Assembly: GCA_048158365.1 (NCBI GenBank)
Contig: JBLLNL010000009.1
Reading direction: 5' to 3' (one strand)
Length of the DNA stretch: 64,000 nucleotides
From: Azoarcus_F sp048158365
GTDB taxonomy: Bacteria; Pseudomonadota; Gammaproteobacteria; Burkholderiales; Rhodocyclaceae
The notes beneath the pieces were generated by a model that saw only the letters and a list, made by a program, of their open reading frames with translations, did no database searches and was not told the DNA's origin. The position numbers and the translations under genes were made by a program. Shown here piece after piece: positions 17,003-24,552 of this stretch (positions are counted from its first letter, which is position 1; every line of letters begins with the position of its first letter).

Positions 17003-18232
17003 ATGAGTGAAGTCAACAAAGTCGTACTCGCCTATTCGGGCGGTCTGGATACCTCGGTGATCCTGAAGTGGCTGCAGGATACCTATCACTGCGAGGTCGT
17101 CACCTTTACCGCCGATCTCGGTCAGGGTGAGGAACTCGAGCCGGCGCGCCAGAAGGCGCTACAGTTCGGCATCAAGCCGGAGAACATCTTCATCGACGAT
17201 CTGCGCGAGGAGTTCGTGCGCGACTTCGTGTTCCCGATGTTCCGAGGCAACACGGTGTACGAGGGCGAGTATCTGCTCGGCACGTCGATCGCGCGGCCGC
17301 TGATCTCCAAGCGCCAGATCGACATCGCGCGTTCGACCGGGGCCGATGCGGTCTCGCATGGTGCGACCGGCAAGGGTAACGATCAGGTGCGCTTCGAACT
17401 CGGCTATTACGCGCTGATGCCGGGTGTGAAGGTCATCGCGCCGTGGCGCGAATGGGATCTGCTGTCGCGCGAGAAGCTGCTCGCCTATGCCGAGAAGGCC
17501 GGCATCCCGATCGAGATGAAGCACAAGCAGGGCGGGTCGCCCTACTCGATGGATGCGAACCTGCTGCACATCTCGTTCGAAGGCCGTCATCTCGAGAATC
17601 CGGCCGCGGAAGCCGAAGAGGACATGTGGCGCTGGACGGTGTCGCCGGAGGCCGCACCCGATGCGGCCGAATACATCGACCTCGAGTTCGAGAAGGGTGA
17701 CCTGGTCGCGATCGACGGCACCCGCATGGCGGCGCATGAGTTGCTCGCGAAGCTGAACCAGCTCGGCGGCAAGCACGGTATCGGCCGTCTCGATCTGGTC
17801 GAGAACCGCTACGTCGGCATGAAGAGCCGTGGCTGCTACGAGACGCCGGGCGGGACCATCCTGCTCAAGGCCCATCGTGCGATCGAATCGATCACGCTGG
17901 ACCGCGAGGTCGCGCACCTGAAGGACGATCTGATGCCGCGTTACGCGTCGTTGATCTACAACGGTTACTGGTGGAGCCCGGAGCGCCGCGCACTGCAGGC
18001 GCTGATCGACACCACGCAGCAGACCGTAAACGGTTGGGTCCGGCTCAAGCTGTACAAGGGCAACGTCATCGTCACCGGGCGCGACTCCAAGACCGATTCG
18101 CTGTTCGATCCGACCATCGCGACCTTCGAGGACGACGCCGGTGCATACGACCAGAAGGATGCGCACGGTTTCATTCGCCTCAATGCGCTGCGCATGAGGA
18201 TCGAAGCGAACGCCAGGCTGAAAAGGGGTTGA
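17003..18232 (+). CDS. argG: Argininosuccinate synthase
   Basis: Condenses citrulline and aspartate with ATP to give argininosuccinate; 409 aa. It opens with the PP-loop VVLAYSGGLDTSVILKWLQ and shows GATGKGNDQVRFEL, KQGGSPYSMDANLLHISFEGR and RGCYETPGGTILLKAHRA-type motifs of the family. It completes the argD-argF-argG block; argH is not in the window. Confidence 0.97.
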   Translation: MSEVNKVVLAYSGGLDTSVILKWLQDTYHCEVVTFTADLGQGEELEPARQKALQFGIKPENIFIDDLREEFVRDFVFPMFRGNTVYEGEYLLGTSIARPLISKRQIDIARSTGADAVSHGATGKGNDQVRFELGYYALMPGVKVIAPWREWDLLSREKLLAYAEKAGIPIEMKHKQGGSPYSMDANLLHISFEGRHLENPAAEAEEDMWRWTVSPEAAPDAAEYIDLEFEKGDLVAIDGTRMAAHELLAKLNQLGGKHGIGRLDLVENRYVGMKSRGCYETPGGTILLKAHRAIESITLDREVAHLKDDLMPRYASLIYNGYWWSPERRALQALIDTTQQTVNGWVRLKLYKGNVIVTGRDSKTDSLFDPTIATFEDDAGAYDQKDAHGFIRLNALRMRIEANARLKRG

Positions 18233-18271
18233 TCACGTCGCAGCCAATACCATGTCCTGAGGAATGCGTCG

Positions 18272-18499
18272 ATGGGGAATGAACCGATCATCTTCGGCCT
18301 GACGGTCGCCCAGTTCGAGTCGATCTCGCTGAAGGTGCTGCTGACCGCGCTGATCCTCTACATGATCTTCATCATCGGCAACCTGGCCTGGAAATCCAAG
18401 GCCGGCAAGTACGGTACGGTGTGGATGTTTCTCGCGCTCGGTCTCGGCTTTCTGGGCTTCGTGTCCAAGGCGCTGATCGAGCGTTTTCTGGGTATCTGA
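18272..18499 (+). CDS. DUF2788 small membrane protein
   Basis: A 75-aa protein with two TM segments (VLLTALILYMIFIIGNLAW and GTVWMFLALGLGFLGFVSKAL) separated by a basic turn (KSKAGKYG). This matches DUF2788, a small betaproteobacterial membrane family of unknown function. It sits between argG and yajQ in a co-directional run, 39 bp after argG. Confidence 0.85.
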   Translation: MGNEPIIFGLTVAQFESISLKVLLTALILYMIFIIGNLAWKSKAGKYGTVWMFLALGLGFLGFVSKALIERFLGI

Positions 18500-18526
18500 T
18501 ATTACGGCTGAGCCGGGGAGGGAACC

Positions 18527-19012
18527 ATGCCTTCATTCGACGTGATGTCCGAAGTCGATCTGGTTGCGTTGCGCAATGCGGTCGATGTGGCCAATCGCAA
18601 GATCACGAACCGGTATGACTTCAAGGGCACCGATGCGCGTATCGAGCAGAACGAGAAGGTGCTGACGCTGTTCGGGGACAGCGACTTTCAACTCGACCAG
18701 ATGAAAGCGATCCTGTTGCCCGAGATGACCGGCAAGAAGGTCGACGTGCGCTGCCTCGATTACGGCGATCTGCAGAAGGTCGGCGGCAACAAGGTCAAGC
18801 AGGAACTCAAGGTGCGGGTCGGCGTCGAGCAGGATCTGGCCAAACAGATCGTCAAATTGCTCAAGGACAGCAAGCTCAAGGTGCAGGCCGCGATACAGGG
18901 TGATGCGGTGCGGGTATCCGGCGCCAAGCGCGACGTGTTGCAGGACGCGATTGCTCTGGTCAAGAAGGAGATCACCGACTTCCCGCTGCAATACGGCAAC
19001 TTCAGGGATTGA
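18527..19012 (+). CDS. YajQ-family nucleotide-binding protein
   Basis: 161-aa UPF0234/YajQ protein with two similar alpha-beta domains: PSFDVMSEVDLVALRNAVD, NRYDFKGTDARIEQ, then KVRVGVEQDLAKQIVKLLKDSKLKVQ and a C-terminal FPLQYGNFRD. Some homologues bind cyclic di-GMP and interact with transcription factors or RNA; whether this one does is unknown. A diguanylate cyclase lies 3 kb downstream, but no direct link is visible. Confidence 0.93.
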   Translation: MPSFDVMSEVDLVALRNAVDVANRKITNRYDFKGTDARIEQNEKVLTLFGDSDFQLDQMKAILLPEMTGKKVDVRCLDYGDLQKVGGNKVKQELKVRVGVEQDLAKQIVKLLKDSKLKVQAAIQGDAVRVSGAKRDVLQDAIALVKKEITDFPLQYGNFRD

Positions 19013-19021
19013 CCTCAATCC

Positions 19022-19216
19022 ATGGAGGTCTCCAGCGCCGCCGCCGCGATATCGACGCTGAAGCTCGCCAACGTTCAGGCGCAGGCGTCGCTGTCGATTC
19101 TGCGCAAGACGCTGGACTTGCAGCAGGCCCAGGCGCTGCAGTTGCTGCAGGCCTTGCCCGCCCCGGTTCAGGCGCCGTCAGGTACGGTCGGCACCCGCAT
19201 CGACATCTGGGCGTGA
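19022..19216 (+). CDS. YjfB-like putative motility-associated small protein
   Basis: 64-aa protein, 9 bp after yajQ: MEVSSAAAAISTLKLANVQ followed by SILRKTLDLQQAQALQLLQAL and a Pro-rich end. This pattern (N-terminal Ala/Ser helix, KLANVQ, LDLQ) fits the YjfB family of small proteins annotated as putative motility proteins. No flagellar gene lies nearby, so the role is uncertain. Confidence 0.7.
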   Translation: MEVSSAAAAISTLKLANVQAQASLSILRKTLDLQQAQALQLLQALPAPVQAPSGTVGTRIDIWA

Positions 19217-19274
19217 GCGTTCGGCGCAAAACCGTTCCGGCCGGATGCCGGCCTGTCCGGCGATGTTCGACGCG

Positions 19275-20324
19275 TCAGCTGCTCACCAGGTGGCTCTCCG
19301 GTGCCGTTTGCGGCTGGGCCTGACCGAAATAACCCTCGGTATGGATCAGTTCGTCCCGGGCGCCGAGCTTCTTCGCCGCCGCCACGCAGTCCGCGACGAA
19401 TTCGGGACTTCCGGCGATGAACAGACTGTGCTTGGACAGGTCCGGAAACTGGCTCGGAAGCACGTCCGGAATCCGGCCCTGCAACATGCCGTCGCGCCGT
19501 TCGCGGGTCAGCGTCGGTTTGTAAGTGAAGTTGCGGTGTTTGGTTTCCCAGTATTTCATCAGACCGAAGTCGTACAGGTCGTCTGCGATGCGGGCCGAGA
19601 ACAGCAACGTGACCGGTTTGCGATACCCGCGCCGCAGGGCCGCTTCGGCCAGTGACAGGATGGGCGCGAGTCCGGAACCGGCGGCGATGCACAGGACCGG
19701 CGTCTCCACTGAAGGATCGCCGATGAACGTGCCATAGGGGCCGGAGATCTTCACCAGTTCCCCGATCCCGACCTGTTCGTGCATCCATTTGCTGGTGACA
19801 CCGTCGTCCATGCGGGTGACCTGCACCATGATCTCGCCGTCGGGCCGCGGCGCGTTCGCGATCGAGTAGCAGCGGGCCGGGGCGCCCGAACGTTCGTCAC
19901 CGATCGTCACGTACTGACCCGGCCAGTAGCGCATCACCGGTCCGACCGGGCGAAAATGAATCTCGACGATGCGGGGCGTACGCTGGATGCGGTCGGTGAC
20001 CACGTAGCGCTGGTCCTCGCGCGGCGGAAAGAGCTTGGGCTTGGCGTCGTCGGTGCCCCATTCGATCACCAGTTCCTCGGACAGCGGCTTGGCCATGCAC
20101 ATCAGACCGAAGCCCTGTTTGCGCTCTTCCTGCGACAGGGCCATGTCGAGCACCATGCCCTGGTCGAAGTGGCCGGACAATACCTTGACTTTGCACTCCC
20201 CGCAGGCGCCTGCGCGGCAATTGTTGGGCAGTGCATAGCCGGCCTTCTCGAGGGCGGCCAGGACGGTATCGCCGCCAAGGCATTCCACTTCGCGGCCGGA
20301 CGGATGAAGGCGTATCTTTTGCAT
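19275..20324 (-). CDS. 2Fe-2S/FAD/NAD(P)H reductase, probable oxygenase electron-transfer component
   Basis: 349-aa flavoprotein reductase with an N-terminal plant-type [2Fe-2S] ferredoxin domain (Cys36, Cys41, Cys44 in CRAGACGEC, and Cys76 in LMCMAKP), an FAD domain (ARCYSIANAP, GPYGTF) and a C-terminal NAD(P)-binding domain (PVLCIAAGSGLAPILSLAEA, FIAGSPEFV). This architecture transfers electrons from NAD(P)H to an oxygenase. The co-directional gene upstream encodes an R2-like diiron protein, so the two plausibly form one enzyme. It resembles CDP-6-deoxy-glucoseen reductase-type annotations, but no sugar genes are near. Confidence 0.85.
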   Translation of the reverse strand: MQKIRLHPSGREVECLGGDTVLAALEKAGYALPNNCRAGACGECKVKVLSGHFDQGMVLDMALSQEERKQGFGLMCMAKPLSEELVIEWGTDDAKPKLFPPREDQRYVVTDRIQRTPRIVEIHFRPVGPVMRYWPGQYVTIGDERSGAPARCYSIANAPRPDGEIMVQVTRMDDGVTSKWMHEQVGIGELVKISGPYGTFIGDPSVETPVLCIAAGSGLAPILSLAEAALRRGYRKPVTLLFSARIADDLYDFGLMKYWETKHRNFTYKPTLTRERRDGMLQGRIPDVLPSQFPDLSKHSLFIAGSPEFVADCVAAAKKLGARDELIHTEGYFGQAQPQTAPESHLVSS

Positions 20325-20390
20325 GGCTAACCTGTTGGGGGAGGCGTGACAAAACGGTCGGAGCGGTCGGTGCTTTCCCGAACCCCGTAT

Positions 20391-20513
20391 AAGCGGCGCA
20401 AGCCGCGAATACAGCGGATCCTGAACCCCACACGCCGCTTCGTGCCTCGCGGCGCTCCCACAGCAATACCCGTCTTGGCGTCGACCGCTTGTGGGAGCGG
20501 CGCAAGCCGCGAA
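20391..20513. repeat. REP-like palindromic repeats between reductase and diiron genes
   Basis: Three related GC-rich units in a 196-bp gap: AAGCGGCGCAAGCCGCGAA at 20391-20409, an inverted unit around 20447-20461 (TCGCGGCGCTCCCAC) and GTGGGAGCGGCGCAAGCCGC from 20491 ending GAA at 20513. The GTGGGAGCGGC..GCCGCGA form is the REP family typical of intergenic regions in Pseudomonas and relatives. A further copy lies inside aceF (30339-30363). Confidence 0.75.
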
Positions 20514-20520
20514 AGGACAT

Positions 20521-21546
20521 TCAGAACACCGGGATGATGTCTTCCATGTCGGAGTCGGACATTTCCTGGCCCGTGATGCCGACTTCCGGGATCGCCGGGA
20601 ACGGAATCTCGTACCGGTCGAGCACGCCCTTCAGGTTCAGCATCGCATTGCGCCAGTTTTCCTTCTTGGCTTCGTAGGTCGGGATACCGAAACCGGCCCC
20701 GCGCGCCACTTCCTCGCCTTCGCGCTGATTGTCGATGAAATCCTCGGGCAGGTCCCAGAACTCCATCGGTGGTTCGAACAGCACGGCGGACAGGAACAGG
20801 TAGCCGGCACGGATCTGCTTGGTGACGGTCGCCTTGTCTTCGGCGGCCAGCCTAGGATAGTCGCGCTCCATCAGCGCCATGCAGATCGCCATGTGGCGGC
20901 CCTCGTCGCGTCCGATGTTGCGGAAGGCCTCCTTGAACACGAGTTCGCGCGAGTTGTCGTACATCTGCTTGAAGATCGTCGCGGCCGCGATCTCGCCCAT
21001 CAGGAAGGACGAGAACAGCACCGCCAGCGAGTACTTGGGGACCGCCTGCTTGTAGCCGTTCCAGTAGCGGCCGCCGTTGTAGTACAGCCACTTCGCATTC
21101 TTCTGCAGACGCTTGCCGAGCTCGGTCTTGGGCGCGTAGGTGATCGGATCCGGATGTCCGAGGAACCTGGTGATCGCCAGACCGCACATCTGCTCGTGAT
21201 TCTGCTCGTCGCGCGTCACCGAGAAGAAGCAGCGCCGCACCGGATCCTCCTCGTGGTCTTCGTAGGTCTTGATGAAGGCAGCCGCGAACACCGGTGGCGC
21301 GGACGCGTCGAACACCGACAGCAGCGTCCACCAATAGGCGATCGCCTCGCGCTCCTCCCATGAGTACGACTCCACGTCCAGCGTATCCCAGGGCAGCTTC
21401 TTCGGGTCCCAGTTCTCGCGCTGCGCCGCGTCCCAGACTTCCTCCATCTTGGTCGTCTGCGCGTTCCACGACAGCGGGTAGATGTTCGGTTGCGCGGTTG
21501 CGGGCGGGAATTCCTGTTCCAGCGCCAGTTTTTCGTTCTTGGCCAT
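20521..21546 (-). CDS. R2-like ferritin-superfamily diiron protein, probable oxygenase
   Basis: 341-aa helical protein with a complete carboxylate-bridged diiron ligand set in ribonucleotide-reductase-R2 spacing: Asp80 (LSVFDAS), Glu114/His117 (DEQNH), Glu185 (LMGEIAAA) and Glu215/His218 (DEGRH). Such proteins activate O2; with the adjacent 2Fe-2S reductase gene a hydroxylase or N-oxygenase (AurF-like) role is likely. It is too short and lacks the context for an aerobic ribonucleotide reductase, with no NrdA partner. Substrate unknown. An FNR-like box lies 80 bp upstream of its start, suggesting oxygen-linked control. Confidence 0.8.
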   Translation of the reverse strand: MAKNEKLALEQEFPPATAQPNIYPLSWNAQTTKMEEVWDAAQRENWDPKKLPWDTLDVESYSWEEREAIAYWWTLLSVFDASAPPVFAAAFIKTYEDHEEDPVRRCFFSVTRDEQNHEQMCGLAITRFLGHPDPITYAPKTELGKRLQKNAKWLYYNGGRYWNGYKQAVPKYSLAVLFSSFLMGEIAAATIFKQMYDNSRELVFKEAFRNIGRDEGRHMAICMALMERDYPRLAAEDKATVTKQIRAGYLFLSAVLFEPPMEFWDLPEDFIDNQREGEEVARGAGFGIPTYEAKKENWRNAMLNLKGVLDRYEIPFPAIPEVGITGQEMSDSDMEDIIPVF

Positions 21547-21625
21547 TCATGTCTCCTCGATTCAGGGTCTGTCGACGGGTGTGCCCGTACAGACGTTACG
21601 ATGAGGCCATGGGCGAAAATAAAAG

Positions 21626-21639
21626 TTGACCTGGATCAA
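21626..21639. promoter_or_regulatory. FNR/ANR-like box upstream of the diiron gene
   Basis: TTGACCTGGATCAA at 21626-21639 closely matches the FNR/ANR consensus TTGAT-N4-ATCAA (9 of 10 half-site positions). It lies 80 bp upstream of the diiron gene start at 21546. Function inferred from motif only. Confidence 0.5.
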
Positions 21640-21713
21640 GAAACAGCAAAATAAGCCGACCGGTCGGTCAAGAATACGGATACGTCGGTACGCGTCGGGC
21701 TTCCAACGGAGCC

Positions 21714-22100
21714 CTATCCCACCACGACCTTGTTCTTTCCGGTCTGCTTGGCTTCGTACATCGCCGCGTCGGCGCGTTCGATCACGGCATCCATCGATTC
21801 GCCCGGCAGCCAGGCGCTCGCGCCCGCACTGAAGGTGATCAGGATCTTGCTCTCGTCGGCAAGGAAGAAGGTCCGGGTCAGCGCACGTTGCAGGCGCACC
21901 AGGACCGCGCTTGCCTGGTTCAGGTCCGACTCGGGGTACAGGATGATGAATTCCTCGCCACCGATGCGGACCACGGTGTCGTTCGGCCGCTTGAAATTGT
22001 CGATGTCGAGCAGGCGCAGGTTCGCCGGTCTGTCCAGGATATCGTGCTCCATGTCGACCTGGCCGTGCAGCCATTCATCATCGAGCCCGGACGGATTCAA
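21714..22100 (-). pseudogene. Degenerate GGDEF-domain remnant
   Basis: A 128-codon open frame (TTG start at best) that is the C-terminal part of a GGDEF domain: LLDIDNFKRPNDT runs directly into VVRIGGEEFIIL. In the intact neighbour (22131-23894) the corresponding segments are separated by about 30 residues (FGHRTGDEALRHLA onward), so an internal in-frame deletion has removed the helix between the metal-binding Asp and the GGEEF loop. The start of the GGDEF domain and any sensor part are also missing. It lies 30 bp behind the intact gene on the same strand, so it is probably a decayed tandem duplicate. It is unlikely to be catalytic. Confidence 0.8.
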
Positions 22101-22130
22101 GGGTCTGGGGAAGGCGGTCGGATCAGGGGG

Positions 22131-23894
22131 TCAGGCAGCCAGCAGGACACGGTTCTTGCCTGCGCGTTTGGCTGCGTACATGGCCTTGTCCGCACGGTCG
22201 ATGGCCCCGCAGGGGTTCTCATCCGCGCCGAGCCGCGCCAGCCCGGCGCTGAATGTGATCAGCAGCCGCCTGTTCTCGGCAAGGAAGAAACGCTTGGTCA
22301 GTTCGCGCTGCAACCGCCCGATGGCCGACAGCGCATGATGCTCATCGGTGTCCGGCAGCAGAATCACGAATTCCTCCCCGCCGTAACGCCCGACCAGATC
22401 CTGCGGACGCAGGCTTTCGCGCATCACGGTGGCGAGATGACGCAGCGCCTCGTCGCCGGTGCGGTGACCGAAGGTATCGTTGAGTTGCTTGAAGTTGTCG
22501 ATATCGAGCAGCGCGATGCAAAGCGGGGTCGCCCGGCGCCGCGCCACCGCGATCTCCCGCTCGATCGCTTCATCCAGCCCCTTGCGATTGAGCGTGCCGG
22601 TCAGCGGATCAAGGCGCACCATTTCGCTGGTTTCATCGAGTTCGCGCTGCAGTCGGATGATTCGGTGGTTGGCCGATTCGACTTCCTGGCGCAGCGTCTT
22701 GAGTTCCTCGCTCGAACGCTTCGCGGTCTCCTGCACCTCCTGCGTTTCGCTGAGCATCAACTCGACCACGTTGGCGAGATCGCTGATGTTGTCGGCCTGC
22801 TCGATGTCGCGCGCGCAACGCACCAGTGTGTCGTGATATTGATCGGTCGAGGTGCTGAACCGGGCGAGCCGGTCCACGAAGCCGGCCAGCATGTCTTTCA
22901 GACGCGCCTGGGCGTCGGTGAGCTGACGCTTGAGGTGCGTCTGCTTGTCGATCACCGCACGCAGGCGTCGTTCGACCTCATCCAGCATGCGGATGTCCAG
23001 CGGGTTGCCGAACACTTCGGCAACCAGGCCGAGCTGGCCGCGCAGCCAGTTGTCGTCGACCACCAGTTCACTGATGTTGTCCACGATCAGGCGAAGCAGG
23101 CTGAGCAGACCCTGTCGGATGGCGCGCTGGTCTTCCTCCGCCCACTCGATCTTGTCGGTCAGCGCGTGCAGGCGTGCGCTCAGTTCCTGACTGCAGGGGC
23201 AATCCACCTCCATGCCTGCGACGACCTCGGCGATCGCGCGTGCCTCGGCTGAAAGCGCCGCGTTCTCCGACACGATCGGAAGAATGGCCTTCTGCAACAG
23301 GAGTGCTAGCAACTGGCCCGCAGTGGCGGGCAGCTCGCCCACTGCGTCGGAGGTCGTCTCGGCGCTGCCCGCCGTGGCGGTCCCCGACGATTTCGCATCG
23401 GCCGGACTGCCGCGATCCTCGAGGGCCGCCCAGCGGCCGAGCATGGACTGCAGCCGGCTGAAACTCAGCTCGGGATCGCTGGCAGAGAGCACCAGCACCT
23501 GATCGAGCATCGCGAACTTGTCGGCGCGCGTCAGCGTGGCGTGGGGGCGGTCGAATTCCCTGCACAGATCGCGTACCAGCGTACCCCATGGATTCCTGTC
23601 TATGGTCTGGGTGCCGCACAGCGCGACGATCGCCTCCTTGACCGCCGCCCATTGCCGGGAGAACACGGCCTGTTCGAACTGCCGGGCCAGGCGCAGGCGT
23701 TCCGCAGTATTGCGCGGCAGGGCCGACGCGATCAGTTTGAAGGGCTGTTCGGGGAATGCTTCGTCGTCGCCGTTGCCAGCGATCTGATGGTAGAAGGCCC
23801 GATAGTTGTCGGGCGTCGGTGCAACACGCTGAAGGGCGAGTCGTCGCAGGGCTTCACGGGCGATCTCGGGCGGTCGCAGACTGTTTTCGGCCAT
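22131..23894 (-). CDS. Diguanylate cyclase (GGDEF) with helical N-terminal region
   Basis: 587-aa cytoplasmic protein making cyclic di-GMP. The C-terminal ~165 residues are a full GGDEF domain: DPLTGTLNRKGLDEAI, LLDIDNFKQLNDTFGH, and GRYGGEEFVILLP with an active GGEEF; the KNRVLLA end is typical. No obvious RxxD inhibitory site precedes it. The N-terminal ~400 residues have no TM segments and look helical, with a coiled-coil before the cyclase (EELKTLRQEVESANHRIIRL). The N-terminal start (LRPPEIAREALRRLA, PTPDNYRAFYHQIAG) is a pattern seen in betaproteobacterial GGDEF proteins. The signal is unknown. Confidence 0.92.
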   Translation of the reverse strand: MAENSLRPPEIAREALRRLALQRVAPTPDNYRAFYHQIAGNGDDEAFPEQPFKLIASALPRNTAERLRLARQFEQAVFSRQWAAVKEAIVALCGTQTIDRNPWGTLVRDLCREFDRPHATLTRADKFAMLDQVLVLSASDPELSFSRLQSMLGRWAALEDRGSPADAKSSGTATAGSAETTSDAVGELPATAGQLLALLLQKAILPIVSENAALSAEARAIAEVVAGMEVDCPCSQELSARLHALTDKIEWAEEDQRAIRQGLLSLLRLIVDNISELVVDDNWLRGQLGLVAEVFGNPLDIRMLDEVERRLRAVIDKQTHLKRQLTDAQARLKDMLAGFVDRLARFSTSTDQYHDTLVRCARDIEQADNISDLANVVELMLSETQEVQETAKRSSEELKTLRQEVESANHRIIRLQRELDETSEMVRLDPLTGTLNRKGLDEAIEREIAVARRRATPLCIALLDIDNFKQLNDTFGHRTGDEALRHLATVMRESLRPQDLVGRYGGEEFVILLPDTDEHHALSAIGRLQRELTKRFFLAENRRLLITFSAGLARLGADENPCGAIDRADKAMYAAKRAGKNRVLLAA

Positions 23895-24026
23895 CGACTG
23901 GCTTGGACTCTATGACAGACAGTGAAAAGGTTGACGGGCGCAAGTATAACTGCGACGCGCGCCGCCGAGGTCAGACTTTATGCGCTCGGGACCTGCGCAG
24001 GACGGTGCGACCAGCTTGCGCCGGAT

Positions 24027-24359
24027 TCAATCCTTCGGCGTCGGGCTGTCCGGCAGATCGTAGCGGTCGGCGACGTAGGCGTGACCCTTCATCAAGGTCA
24101 CGATGACGCAGAAAATGGTGACGGTCAGCACCAGCGTCCAGTGAAAGATGATAATGCCGATCGCCAGATAATCGTTCATCTGGATCTGCCGGGCGACCTC
24201 GAGGGGCACGTCGCCGGTGATGAACCATCGGGCCGCCAGCGCATAGAGCGCTGGCAATACGGTACCGGCCAGCAGGACCATGGGCATCCTGCGCAGGACC
24301 TTCCATTCCAGCCCGTGTGGCTCGCGCCGGGATCCGGGCAGTTTCTGCAACAGTTTCAT
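24027..24359 (-). CDS. Hypothetical two-TM membrane protein
   Basis: 110-aa protein that I do not recognise. The start at 24359 has a GGAGG site seven bases upstream. Two hydrophobic segments are visible: MPMVLLAGTVLPALYALAA (about residues 26-45) and YLAIGIIIFHWTLVLTV continuing to about residue 89, with a charged tail ending DLPDSPTPKD. It lies 130 bp upstream of the GGDEF gene on the same strand and diverges from the DUF2868 gene. No function can be assigned. Confidence 0.65.
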   Translation of the reverse strand: MKLLQKLPGSRREPHGLEWKVLRRMPMVLLAGTVLPALYALAARWFITGDVPLEVARQIQMNDYLAIGIIIFHWTLVLTVTIFCVIVTLMKGHAYVADRYDLPDSPTPKD

Positions 24360-24552
24360 GGCATGCCTCCAGGATTTCGGATCGACGACGCTCGGCGTCG
24401 GCGACATTGTTCACCTGAGAGTGTCGCGGGGGTCCGCCAGTTCCGTCGAGGCGTCCGCAACGGTGTTTCACGATCTCCGCAGAGGCGATCGATCGACGTC
24501 GTCGATCGCCACCGTCTCGCGCTGCGGTCGTATCCGTTATGCTACGCGCTTT

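Noticed and set aside
20521..21546. Aerobic ribonucleotide reductase small subunit (nrdB)
   Set aside because: Ligand spacing is R2-like, but there is no nrdA partner and a dedicated flavin/2Fe-2S reductase follows, so an oxygenase is more likely.
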